A stretch of 64,000 nt of DNA, from contig CM036753.1 of the NCBI GenBank assembly GCA_020796225.1, forward strand, positions 8,884,501 through 8,948,500. The letters are read 5' to 3'. The translations under genes were made by a program, and so were the position numbers. This stretch comes from Arion vulgaris (taxonomy: Eukaryota; Mollusca; Gastropoda; Stylommatophora; Arionidae). This document shows positions 22,901 through 35,204 of this stretch, one piece after another; the stretch's first letter is position 1, and each line of letters starts with the position of its first letter. A model generated the notes under the pieces. That model was not told where the DNA came from. It saw only the letters and a program-made list of their open reading frames with translations, and made no database searches.

Positions 22901-25900
22901 AGAGATCCCTGATCTCAGTGTAGGTGAGATCGAGTTCCTAGTCCTATCGGAGACAAGACGATAAAATGTAGGTCTCATGTTCAAGGTGAGCATGTAAAAT
23001 AACCCTTGGCAGTTCAAAATTAAGAAGAGCAGGCTGAAAAGCCACTGCCTGCGCAAAATTAATTAGAAATATAAACAAATTTAATTCCTACAAGATATTT
23101 TCACCATCTATTAAATTACATTGGATCTTCACCTGTGCTACGGAGTTTGTGTACTGCCGCTGAGATCTTCCTGTCTAAGAAAGAGATCAGAGCACACATG
23201 GTTACTCATTAAAGTTCAATGATGATGGTCCTACAAATCAATCAATCAATCAGTTGCAGTTGTGATTCTATGGGTCATGAAAACCAGAAAGAATGTGAAC
23301 TTTTACTTACAGATTGTGAATGACAACAACAATTGATTTATCAGGTCTGTAGAAAGCTGCAAGCTCGATCAGAGAGTTGTCTTTTAGAGCACGGGTGCCA
23401 AGCCAAACTGAGCCGGGAACAACATATTTGCTGAGAACACACAATTGATAATAAAATACTAAATATCTGTTCCTGAGTTTTAAAAAAGATCATTTGAAAA
23501 ATACAATAAACATAATTTGAATAAATAATGATCTCAATGTTCAAAGTCAGTTAAAGACTATGTCGGTAGTCATTTGGATACCCCATCTGTTTTGGCAGAC
23601 CCGCCCCATTGCTTAAAATGTGTTTACATTCTATGTAATATATACTGTATGATTGATGTTTGAGAAGACAGAATTGATGCATTTGAGATGTGGATATATA
23701 GAAGAATAGGCAGAGTTTCATGGACAGAAAAACAGACAAATAAACAAGTTTTAGGAAAACTAGGCATGAAGAAACAATTATTAAGAGAAATAAAATTCAG
23801 ACAAGTAAAGTATTTTGGGCACATAAAAAGACATGACACCATGATAAAACATTTACTAGAGGGGAAAGTTGAGGGGGAAGAGCAAGAGGAAGACCGAGAG
23901 ATAAGTGGGAGGGAAACTTTAAGAAATGGACAGGTTACAGTCTGGCAGTGTGCAACACCAGGGCGAAAGACAGAGGATGCTGGAGATTCATTGCAGCCAA
24001 CCGTCGATGTGGAGACGGCACCTGATGATGATTGATGTTATATGGATCATATTTATTAATTATTAAGAATTAGTTAACATACTTCCTTCTTCTTTGTTAG
24101 TAGTCAGACTGCCATATTAAGCAATTCTAAAAGAAAGTAGAGGTCAGCACTTCTTCTCTTAGACGTCTTTGAAAAATAAGATATCAACAAATTTTCTTCA
24201 ACCAGATCTGTCTTGAGCAAGTTAATTTACTTCATTTCAGGTCATTCGCTTTTTCCCTTTCTCTGTCAACAGTTTGTTTCTAAGTCTCTTTAAGTCTTCT
24301 CCTATCTCTCATCTCCAGAACTTCATTTCAGAGCAAATATGTGGGTATATGATCTTTTGAATTCTTGATATATGTCCCAATCATTTTCATCTTCTCTTTT
24401 TATTTCCTTGTTGATATTGTTGATGCAAGCACATCAAGTAATCTTAGTAGAATATATTCTCTGATCCCAATTTGATGCAAGCACATCAAGTGATCTTAGT
24501 AGAATATATTCTCTGATCTCAATGTTCTGGGGAGTTTTCCTTCTTCTATGTGCCTTGCCTTTCGGGGCTGATGAAATTTATTCATCCATGTTTCAAAATC
24601 AATGTTTTCCTTCTCCTATTATAATTGTCCTTTCACTTGAGCTTATTAAGGAGGATAATGTATTGGTGCCATCCACGTAAAAAGTGGACCTAAAGAGATA
24701 ACAAAAAATACTGTTTATGAAGCGCACACAAAAGCCCATTCTAGAAATCTCTTCTTATCCTGATGATGTGAGGGAAAACAGGATTAAAGAAAAGAAGAAA
24801 GAATATATTGTTTTTTTCTTTTTCTCGCAACTTCCATATGACAACTTCCTGTCTTTAACAACTATTTATAGCTGTCAGGGCTTTGTGGATGCCCTAAGTG
24901 TCCATTGATATAAGTGGGTGCTCAGTTCCTTGGGCTTTGTTGCACTAGTGTAATACATGTTCTCCAACACAAAGAGGTGCGGTTAAAACTTTTCATGAGA
25001 AAATTTTGTAATTTTTCATACTCTCTGGTTCTTTTAAGTTGACTGTTGATCAAGTTAAACAAACTAATCACCTACATTTTCATCACTGGGCACGCAGGAG
25101 TCATGGGTAATGAACGAGCTGATAGATTGACTGGCATGGCTATGATATCAGGGGGAACTACAATGGACCGAAATAACATTTTCAATGCATTGAGTCTTTA
25201 CGAACAGAGGAGTTTCAGGGCTGTGAATCCCAGTTGTTGACCAGGTTGAGAGAGATGGGCGTTGATATTGGTACAGCCCAATTTAAAAAAAAAAATTTTT
25301 TCCGATCCAGATGCACTTGAGCTTTCAGCTCTTCGGCTCGGTGCCATGGACATCATAACCCTTCAGTTCGGTACAACAAACACCATGAATCTGGGGAACC
25401 TGTGGCTTTTCTGCCAGTCCGCGGAATTGAACCCGCACTCACAGAGGACTAGTCACCCGCAGTCCAACGCATTACGAACAGGCGGGCGATACAGCCCAAT
25501 AAAAACAACATATGAAAATGCACAAAGATTGATTACTCAACATAGAACAAGCATGTTGGGTCGCTGTGCACTGCTGGATTTGTTAAGGCAAGGATTGGAT
25601 CACCTATGGACATGTCTGGAGTGCTACGATGGTAGTCCTCATATAACTGAAAAACTAGCTAAGAAAATGTGAACCATGAGTTGAGTTTAAGTACTGTTTA
25701 CAATTTTTCATTATTTAAAATGATTTAATTCTTGGATAAGCAAATACATTACTTGTACATAATACAGCAAAATTGATCAAAATAACTACTTATTAAATGT
25801 AATACCTAAAATGTCCCAGGGCATAATACATGGGCTGTTTGTAAAACTCCTGTTTTGCAGCATTCACAATGATGGGGCTGTCAACAAAATTGGATACCCA

Positions 25901-28900
25901 GTTTGGTCCTCCTTGTTGGTCCAGAGCTAGATTCCAGTCAGTCCAGCCAACGACCCAGTTGTTCAAATCCTAAAATCAATGCACAAGAAACATATGTAGC
26001 AACCGCCCAAGTGGTTACTGGGGCCCAAATTTGGGGTGTAAAGAATAGAACCACTGTTACCTGCCACGCATGTCGTAAGAGGCGACTGAGGAGGTTTGGC
26101 TGAAATCGGATGCACATGTCATAAAGTGTAGAAGTCTATGCGTTTACGGGCCTACCAAACCAATATGCAACGTATACACGTTCTTGGCAAAGATTCAAAC
26201 ATATCACAAAGAGTGATTAAAATTGGTCGTAAGAATGAACGCAAAGAAAAAGGAGAAGAAATGTAGTAACAAAGTACATGTAACAAACTTATCCTCTTCT
26301 TCTTCTTTTGTCATTCCAGTTACCGGGGTGTTGCCCAGTGTCATGGTTTTCTGTTTTGTCTTGCGGTGCTCTAGTGACTTGGGTGATAGTTACTTTTTTA
26401 CAGGATTCTGTTATGCTGCCAATTCATCTTTTCCCGGTTTCCCTCTCACCTTCTTTCCTAATGTTTTGTTGCAGATGACTCTGTATACAGTGGCGTTAGG
26501 TTGCATTTTTATTAAGTGGCAGAACAACTTCGTTCTTTGTTTCACAATGTAATTCAAGCAAGGTTCTGTGCCAACTTTCTTATGCTAATTTTGGTGACTA
26601 TCGCTTCTGGTGTTGGTAACTTTCGCAGGCATCGCATTTCATATGTAGTTATTTTTGCGACTGTGCTTTGCTCATTGTCCATGTTTGGCCCTGGTAACAC
26701 AGAGTAGGCAAGAAAATAGTGTTGATCATCTGTTGTTTAGCTGTCAGTGAGATGTTTGGGTGCCTTAACAATGGGGATAGCTGGTAAATTTATACAACCA
26801 CTAAACCTTTGTGTTTCCAGTGAAATGCTACAACTGTCACTCTTCCCCGAGTTCTATTCTAGTCCATTGTTTTTTAGTTTTGCCCATGAGGATCTGACTC
26901 TCTGAACTCCTCTTTTCCTATTCTTCATCAGGCATTCATTAGTTTTTACACTACTCTATTCCCCTGTGGGTTTCAGTGAAGGGCATACCTGGCTTGTTTC
27001 GCTGCTGTTTTCTGAGAGTATACTCAATCCACTACTTTCTTTCTTTAATTTCCAGCTGGATTGATTTCTATCCTTTTCTTTTCAAATCAGTGTTAACATT
27101 TCTGGACACAAAAATGTTACTCAGATACTGTGGATACAAAGCAAAAGGGTGTCCATGCAAAAGGTGGACCTCAGAGATAACAGGTGATGAAAAAACACTG
27201 TTGATGTTGAAGTATTTACAATACGGTTACACAAGGAGAACCATGTCACTGCTTTCTTTGTCCGGCTGACCAGTTCTCCTGCTTTCCTGCACCACCTACT
27301 TACATGGACATGAAATACAGCTATATAGAGAGAACCACAACATTGCTGCCTTCGTCCAATTAACCAGTGCAGCTCCTGCTTTCCTGCACTACCTACTAAA
27401 GTAGACGGACAAGTTCTGACTGAAATGTCGGCACACATTATGAGTGTCAACAGCCAAATAAAATAAGTATAAGATGCTCTTGTGTGCTCCAGGGGCAACA
27501 TGCTAAGTAATTTTACATAGAACACCCAAAGGTTATTCTTTTATGAATCTGTTATCTAGCTTCTTATGTGTTTTCAACCAAAAATATGTTTGTCATAGTG
27601 ATTGTCATTAAGTCTGGCTATGTACAGAAACACAAAACAATGTCTTCTACAGGTTCGAAATGTTAGCCAACTTGAAAATGAAAATTGTGGCATATCGTTT
27701 ACAAGACTCAACCATCAACTACAGTACACGAATCATCAATTTTCTAGGCACCACTTATACGTTCAGTAGTCTGCCATTGCTTTCTGAACGGTGAGGTATA
27801 TTTTTACCATTCATAAAAATCACGGAACGAATTACAAATAGCCAACTTACCACAATAATATCATGTGCATAAGTTGCAGCTCTTTCCCATGCTCCAAGAT
27901 CTACTTTTATTTCTTGCCAAGGCATTGATCCTTCACAAGCTTCAGTAGCAAGGATGAATGTATTTGGGAAAGCATAGTGAGTATCAACAAGTAAGTTTGC
28001 AGGTAGAAAGGCGTCTACATACCAATGAACTGCTATGCCAGATATATACTTGCTTGCTTCAGGATCAGACAGAACCTAGTCAAAGTATACAGAGCATGAG
28101 AATATATAATAAGAATGTAAATAAACCATTTGTATGTGGTAGAAAATACTAACACAGGACCAAGAGAACTAATATATACAAAATGCCACAGTAAAGACAA
28201 ATAGATGTGGAAAGATAGTTTTTTTTTTTTTTTTGAAACAGACCTTTCTTTCCTGCAATTGGTCTGTGGCATTCTCCAGAGGAGCACCAACTCTGACCCA
28301 CAATATGTATCTACTCCTCAAATGTTTCATGTCAGGTTGTCTTTTGCATTTTCTCAGGGGTCTACTACATGTCACTCACTTCTTGTGATTGTTTTTGATT
28401 ATTTCAGAGTACATATCCTATCCAGCTCAAGCATCTGTCTTTTATCAGTATCCAATTATTCCTGATGTCTCCTATTGAGCAGTTCCTGTTTGCTGATTAT
28501 GTTTGACCAAAATATTCTTAGAAATTTTCACAGGCAAAATGTTTAAAATGATAGCAGTATTGATGTTTCCTTTTGCTGTTGTTCTTCAGCATTCAGATCT
28601 AATCAAAAGTACTGGAAGTAAAAACTCAAGTGTTATTCAGCTTGCTGAAAATGTGAGTATTAGAGCACTCGCACAGTATCTTAATTGATGATTACAATTT
28701 TTCAAGAAATTAAGAGAATTTGATATATATTTTCAGTTTGGTAGACTTGGGAATTGACAGTACTTTTATTAAAAATCTATTTTGGTTTTTTTTTCTGTCC
28801 ATGAGATTTTCAACATTCTTATGTAAAACCCAATCTCTGTGACCTCTAATAATCTTATTGATTGCTTGTCCATGATTTTCTGCCATACCGAAGTACTGGT

Positions 28901-31137
28901 TCTATATAGCAAAGGAATGTTATGAAAGTTGTACTGTTTTGGTTTTATACAAAGTACACTCAGGTTCTTTGTGGCATAGAGGTTAGATGCTAGTCTCTCT
29001 TTCCAAAGGCACTCACTCGGATCGCTCCCTCATAGAGTCATAGGGGTATTTTCCAGAGAGCCCTGATCTCAGTGTAGGTGAGATTGAGTTCCTAGTCCTA
29101 TCAGAGACGGATGATAAATTTTAGGTCCTGTGTTCAAGTTCAGCATGTAAAAGAACTTATGGTAGTTCAAAATTGAGAAGAACAGGCTGGAAAGCTGCGG
29201 TTTCTGGCAAAATAAAAAAATAAAATTCCTACAAAATGTTTTCACTATGTTCTAAATTACATCAGGGACCCTTGCCGGTGCTATGGATTTTGTGCACTTC
29301 TACTGAGATCTTTCTATGTAAGAAAGAGATTGGAGTCCACATGGTTACTCACTAAAGTGCAATGATGATGGTCCTATCAATCAATCAATTAATCTATAAA
29401 AAGTACAGATACAAGTACAAGGTGATCAGAAAGTTGTGGATATCAAACTTTATGTGTGAAAACAAAGAAGATAAGTATACTAACTTCTTTGGACCACAAT
29501 AAAATCATTAATCTTTGATCATCCAGGATCATCAGCTTGATATTTCCAAATCCAGACGCATTTAAAGCTGGGCCAAGGTCCAATTTAATAAAATCCTTCT
29601 GTTGGGTTGGTGTGAAACCCAATGCTTGAAATGAAAAGTTTGTCATAAATCCATTCTGTGGCTCATTTTGGGCAGTTAACCCCCAGAAAGTAATGTTATT
29701 CTTAGCATATTCTTGCAAAAACCTGCAATGAAGAATCCATTTAGTGGTAGCATAATATAAATAATATGTGTAAACATTTAACATTGACACGAATAACCAT
29801 AAGGTAGAAGACAATGGTCAACCACTAGTAACAACTGTTATAAGAGGAGAAGATGGAGATATGTTGGGCATACCTTGAGAAGGAATGATCAAAGGATACC
29901 AAAGCAGGCATGAAGGAGAGGCAAAGGCTTCAAGAAAGAGAGAACGCTAGGGAAATCTGAGGTGGACTTTGCTAAGAGAGGCAAGAAATATTGATTTCAA
30001 TTCCAGGGAAGAGATTGAGCGAGTTGTCTCTATTCCATGGAAGAGATTGAGCGAGTTGCCCAGAACAAAGCGGTATGGAGAAACTACTTGCAGGCCATAT
30101 TTAACGTATAACAGTACAAGAGGAATATATATATATATAAAATAAAAGGCAATGTGAAATAATTGGCCACCAAGAAAGCATCAGAAGATGTATGAGAAGC
30201 TGCTCACCAGGAGTTCACAATCAAGCTGAAAAGTAGTGAAACACGTACAAACAAAGTACTATAGTTTTACAAAATACAGAAACAGTGACGATAAACAGCA
30301 ACGTTTCAACCAACAAGGCCTTTATCAAGCAAACGAACAAACAGGAGTGACAAATTAAAATGAAACACAAATGGACGACCAAATACAAACGTATCTAAGG
30401 AAAATCTGGAATAAAAACGAATAACGAAATAAATGTAACACAAAAACACATAAAAACTAGAAATAGAACGGAAAAGAAACAATGTTTTTTTATCTAAACA
30501 TCTAAAGAATGGGCGTTCCACATTCCATTTATTGACATGTCCGCACTAAAAAGTGAATATTATAAAAACTACTGCACCTAGTTAGATGAAACTTATAGAA
30601 TATGTTCACACATGGATTATCTTCATTTAACTACTACTTCTAGAAACATCTATGAATACTAAGATGTAATACAAACCGGAGAATAAAAATATTTTTATGC
30701 TTTTTCGTTTTTTCAAAATAGTCATGCTACAATAATCTAATTTTCTCAAACGTATATCACCTGATGTAAAATATTATTACATTAATGTATTCCACATCCA
30801 ATTAGCAACAATTTAATATATAACATGTCATACTTTAGAGAAACAGTACAAGAGTTATAAAGGATTAAACTAATTGACATTGAATGTTAAATTTGAACCG
30901 CAAAATAAATGCGTCCAGAGGTCAAAATAATACAGGCGAAAGGGTTAATTATGAAAATTCAACCTACCTGACAAAATAATTTGCCCAGGTTTTGTAATAC
31001 TGCCCCCCTGGCTGACCTAACAAGGAACCACCATTCACTACTCCACTATCTTTCATCCAAGCAGGGGCACTCCAGGGACTAGCAAACAATTTGACTGGAT
31101 TTGGGCTCACTTTAAGTGCTTTCTGAATATATGGGAT
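19968..31137 (-). CDS. GBA1: Lysosomal glucosylceramidase (GH30), 3' six exons only
   Basis: Hydrolyses glucosylceramide to glucose and ceramide in the lysosome. Six minus-strand exons are supported by splice sites and by continuous alignment to the human enzyme as I remember it: 31137-30968, 29722-29485, 28075-27851, 25969-25806, 23431-23311 and 20073-19968. Phases join correctly and all introns begin GT and end AG on the minus strand. Landmarks: [15 protein letters not shown] in the first exon, [10 protein letters not shown] (acid/base Glu) and [11 protein letters not shown] in the second, LATEACEGS (nucleophile Glu) in the third, [20 protein letters not shown] and [11 protein letters not shown] in the fourth. 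The protein ends [12 protein letters not shown] then TAA. About 340 residues are encoded, against roughly 500 in the mature human enzyme. The N-terminal third, with the signal peptide and the FGGAMTDA region, is not found upstream, where a truncated PIGO gene lies instead. It is therefore a 5'-truncated gene or an incompletely assembled locus; coding quality of the remaining exons is good. Confidence 0.9.
20104..20676 (+). mobile_element. LINE 3' end, family A, split by a SINE
   Basis: Best copy of the family: before the SINE the frame reads [17 protein letters not shown], and after it [36 protein letters not shown] and [20 protein letters not shown], ending in a TA-rich tail. It lies antisense inside the last glucosylceramidase intron. 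Confidence 0.85.
20183..20396 (-). mobile_element. tRNA-derived SINE, family 6 (antisense) inside a LINE
   Basis: The reverse strand begins CGCCCGTCTGCCCAGCGTGT, then TAGCGCGTTGGACTAC (A-box-like) and CGGGTTCAATTCCGTGG (B box), and ends in an A tail (T run at 20183). AACTATT flanks both sides, consistent with a short target duplication. The LINE reads through once the SINE is removed. Confidence 0.88.
21080..21325 (+). mobile_element. LINE 3' end (degenerate)
   Basis: Matches the end of the RT copy at 37990-38960: [16 protein letters not shown] residues, a CAAACTCAGATTTCACA segment, ACACACTTGCC and TCTGTAAAGACGAAAAAGGC. Confidence 0.65.
21830..22265 (+). mobile_element. RNase H LINE tail followed by an RT scrap
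   Basis: 21850-22020 matches the end of the 3805-4245 element (GGCCAGAAAAGAACAGCACA and the GGAGCACCTATGGACATGTC ending). 22035-22260 is a different RT piece with [10 protein letters not shown], also seen at 39560. Confidence 0.6.
22805..23255 (+). mobile_element. SINE family 3
   Basis: tRNA-like head CTCTGTGGCGTAGAGGTATG, then CTGATCTCAGTGTAGGTGAG and CTAGTCCTATCGGAGACAAG; the 3' part has CACATGGTTACTCATTAAAG and ends GATGATGGTCC plus (AATC)n. A full copy is at 28965-29395. Partial copies are at 47660 and 48950 (antisense) and 55355 (sense). Confidence 0.8.
23685..24035 (+). mobile_element. LINE RT C-terminal fragment, open
   Basis: A 115-codon open frame: [20 protein letters not shown], then [20 protein letters not shown] and an [15 protein letters not shown] region. 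The EMWxYRRxxxxxWT and YFGHxxRHD motifs are typical of LINE RT C-termini. It has no start of its own and sits antisense in an intron. Confidence 0.8.
24235..24610 (-). mobile_element. LINE RT tail (antisense), with a 52-bp duplication
   Basis: The minus strand shows a decayed [12 protein letters not shown] RT tail. 24421-24524 holds two near-identical 52-bp copies starting TGATGCAAGCACATCAAGT. Confidence 0.5.
24665..24800 (+). mobile_element. LINE 3' scrap
   Basis: The AAAGTGGACCTAAAGAGATA and AAGCGCACACAAAAGCCCAT blocks match 27140-27245 and 46125-46285, the post-RT end of one LINE family. Confidence 0.6.
25040..25680 (+). mobile_element. LINE RNase H C-terminus split by a SINE
   Basis: The frame [20 protein letters not shown] carries the RNase H GHxGxxGNExAD motif. 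After the SINE at 25283-25489 the element continues to [14 protein letters not shown], its terminal zinc-finger-like end. Confidence 0.8.
25283..25489 (-). mobile_element. SINE family 6 (antisense) with 11-bp target duplication
   Basis: TACAGCCCAAT flanks it at 25272-25282 and 25490-25500. It is close to the copy at 20183-20396, with a T run on the left (reverse of the A tail) and the tRNA-like head on the right. Confidence 0.92.
26000..26270 (+). mobile_element. SINE-like repeat, family 4 (long form)
   Basis: Starts CAACCGCCCAAGTGGTTACT, carries ACGCATGTCGTAAGAGGCGA, then TTTGGCTGAAATCGGATGCA and AACGTATACACGTTCTTGGC, and ends in a GAA-rich tail. It is an internal reference copy for the fragments at 41344, 46500 and 58285. 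Confidence 0.8.
26300..26560 (-). mobile_element. LINE 3' end, family B (antisense)
   Basis: Inverse of 16480-16770: GGTGTTGCCCAGTGTCATGG, TTCTGTTATGCTGCCAAT and TTGCATTTTTATTAAGTGGC are the reverse of its landmarks. Confidence 0.6.
27140..27245 (+). mobile_element. LINE 3' scrap
   Basis: Contains the GTCCATGCAAAAGGTGGACC and CAGAGATAACAGGTGATGAA blocks shared with 24665 and 46125. Confidence 0.5.
27640..27835 (-). mobile_element. SINE family 1 (antisense, partial)
   Basis: TTTTCTAGGCACCACTTATA followed by CGTTCAGTAGTCTGCCATTG is the inverse of the family 1 body. The tRNA-like head is missing. Confidence 0.65.
28800..28960 (-). mobile_element. LINE RT scrap (antisense)
   Basis: The minus strand reads like the LRYGxESWT block of LINE RTs ([10 protein letters not shown] in broken frame). 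Low confidence because it is short. Confidence 0.4.
28965..29395 (+). mobile_element. SINE family 3, full-length copy
   Basis: Head TTTGTGGCATAGAGGTTAGA, middle TGATCTCAGTGTAGGTGAGA, tail TCAATCAATCAATTAATC. It aligns along its whole length with 22805-23255 and lies in the second mapped intron of glucosylceramidase. Confidence 0.8.
29817..30125 (+). mobile_element. LINE 3' end, family A (with internal duplication)
   Basis: GGAGAAGATGGAGATATGTT to ACTTGCAGGCCATATTTAAC follows family A. The block encoding EEIERVAQ is present twice (about 30004-30030 and 30038-30064). It ends in a short TA tail. Confidence 0.75.
30240..30540. mobile_element. Penelope-like terminal sequence (tentative)
   Basis: CAACGTTTCAACCAACAAGG followed by CCTTTATCAAGC resembles the terminal motif of Penelope-like elements. 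A related diverged block is at 62610-62760. The minus strand carries a hammerhead-like fold, listed separately. Confidence 0.4.
30287..30330 (-). ncRNA. Degenerate hammerhead-ribozyme-like motif
   Basis: Minus strand 30330 to 30287: core box TTGATAA where the consensus is CTGANGA; stem II GGCC pairing with GGTT through two G-C and two G-U pairs around a TTGTT loop; the invariant GAAA; stem III ACG/CGT closing an 11-nt loop; then C at the cleavage position (CGTC). C3 and G8 of the core are mutated and stem I is not evident, so it is most likely an inactive relic. Confidence 0.35.
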
Positions 31138-31264
31138 CTGAAGTTCCAAAAAAAATAACTGAAGTGTTCATGTATTTAAATAAACAAATGACAAAATGTT
31201 TTGTTTTTCAAATTCATGAAGTTTAATATTGAAAGTACACCATTTGTGTCAGTATAATAAAATA

Positions 31265-31450
31265 AAACAGAACTGTGGTAGTGTAGTGGCTAGTGAACTT
31301 GCTTACTAGGGTTCAATTCCACAAGGGGATTTGAATATTTCTCAGGCCGTAATGCTTCTCAGGTCAACACAGTCTCAATCGACTACAAGAAAAGTACTGG
31401 AAGGTTGTGGTGGCTGGCATTGATGTTAACCACATCACTCATTGTATGTC
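31265..31450 (+). mobile_element. SINE family 2 (degenerate)
   Basis: CTGTGGTAGTGTAGTGGCTA, CTCAGGTCAACACAGTCTCA and TAACCACATCACTCATTG follow the 18535-18803 copy with many changes. Confidence 0.65.
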
Positions 31451-31454
31451 AGTT

Positions 31455-31640
31455 TCGGTTTGGAATATCTTCATTGCACTCCGGACATGTCCATAGGTGC
31501 TCCGATCTCCACAATATCTCTAACAGCATCCAGCGACTGACCGTACCTGTTCGATTGATTGATTAGCCTACTCATATACCTGTCATGCTGTTCCCCTTTT
31601 TGCTACTCCAATCTACAAACCCAACTCCTGCAATCTAATA
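31455..31640 (-). mobile_element. RNase H LINE tail (antisense)
   Basis: TGCACTCCGGACATGTCCAT and GCCTACTCATATACCTGT are the inverse of the endings at 4140-4225 and 21890-22020. It lies in the gap between the truncated PIGO and glucosylceramidase genes. Confidence 0.65.
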
Positions 31641-31869
31641 ATTGACATGGATCGTGTGTCAATGGTCAATGAAAAATACGAGCTTAATATCTTATTCCAC
31701 AATATACTTTATGGTACGAAAAGAGGTTGCACAAAATAAACACAGGGGAAGACATTGCTTCTAGTACTCATGAAGTATTTTTATAACAGATTTGTCTGGT
31801 TAATGATTAAGATTTAACATAACCTCCAACATGTTCAGTTAGTTTTTAAAGCTTGTCTGACTGTTTGTT

Positions 31870-34863
<2,994 letters not shown>

Positions 34864-35204
34864 AATGCCTAATAGCGTTTATACAATCAAATATTATACT
34901 TATCTAAATAATAACAAAGTCAGATTTATATAACGCTGGTCGCAGACGCATATTTTCAATTTCAAAGTAGATTGACCTCTTCTTTGTTGAAAGTTTAGTT
35001 TCCCCATACATTCCATTTCTTTTGTTAACTTCGTAGACAATTTCTGTGTAGTTACTGCAAGATCACTAGAAACAATGATCTGCAAGGAACATTGAAGACT
35101 TTTGGAAACTTATTCTGTGATGTTTCTCAAAAAAATAAATAGTCTGTTATCTGGTTGACCAGTGATCAAGATGATATACCAGTTTGATAGACAAAGGTTC
35201 AACA
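34864..35204. promoter_or_regulatory. Divergent intergenic region between PIGO and the EGF receptor gene
   Basis: 341 bp separate the two start codons, which point away from each other. This interval must hold both 5' UTRs, or part of them, and probably both promoters. No clear TATA box placement can be argued from the sequence. Confidence 0.4.

Noticed and set aside
30306..30521. Minus-strand 71-codon hydrophobic frame
   Set aside because: Low-complexity, overlies the Penelope-like terminal sequence, no homology.
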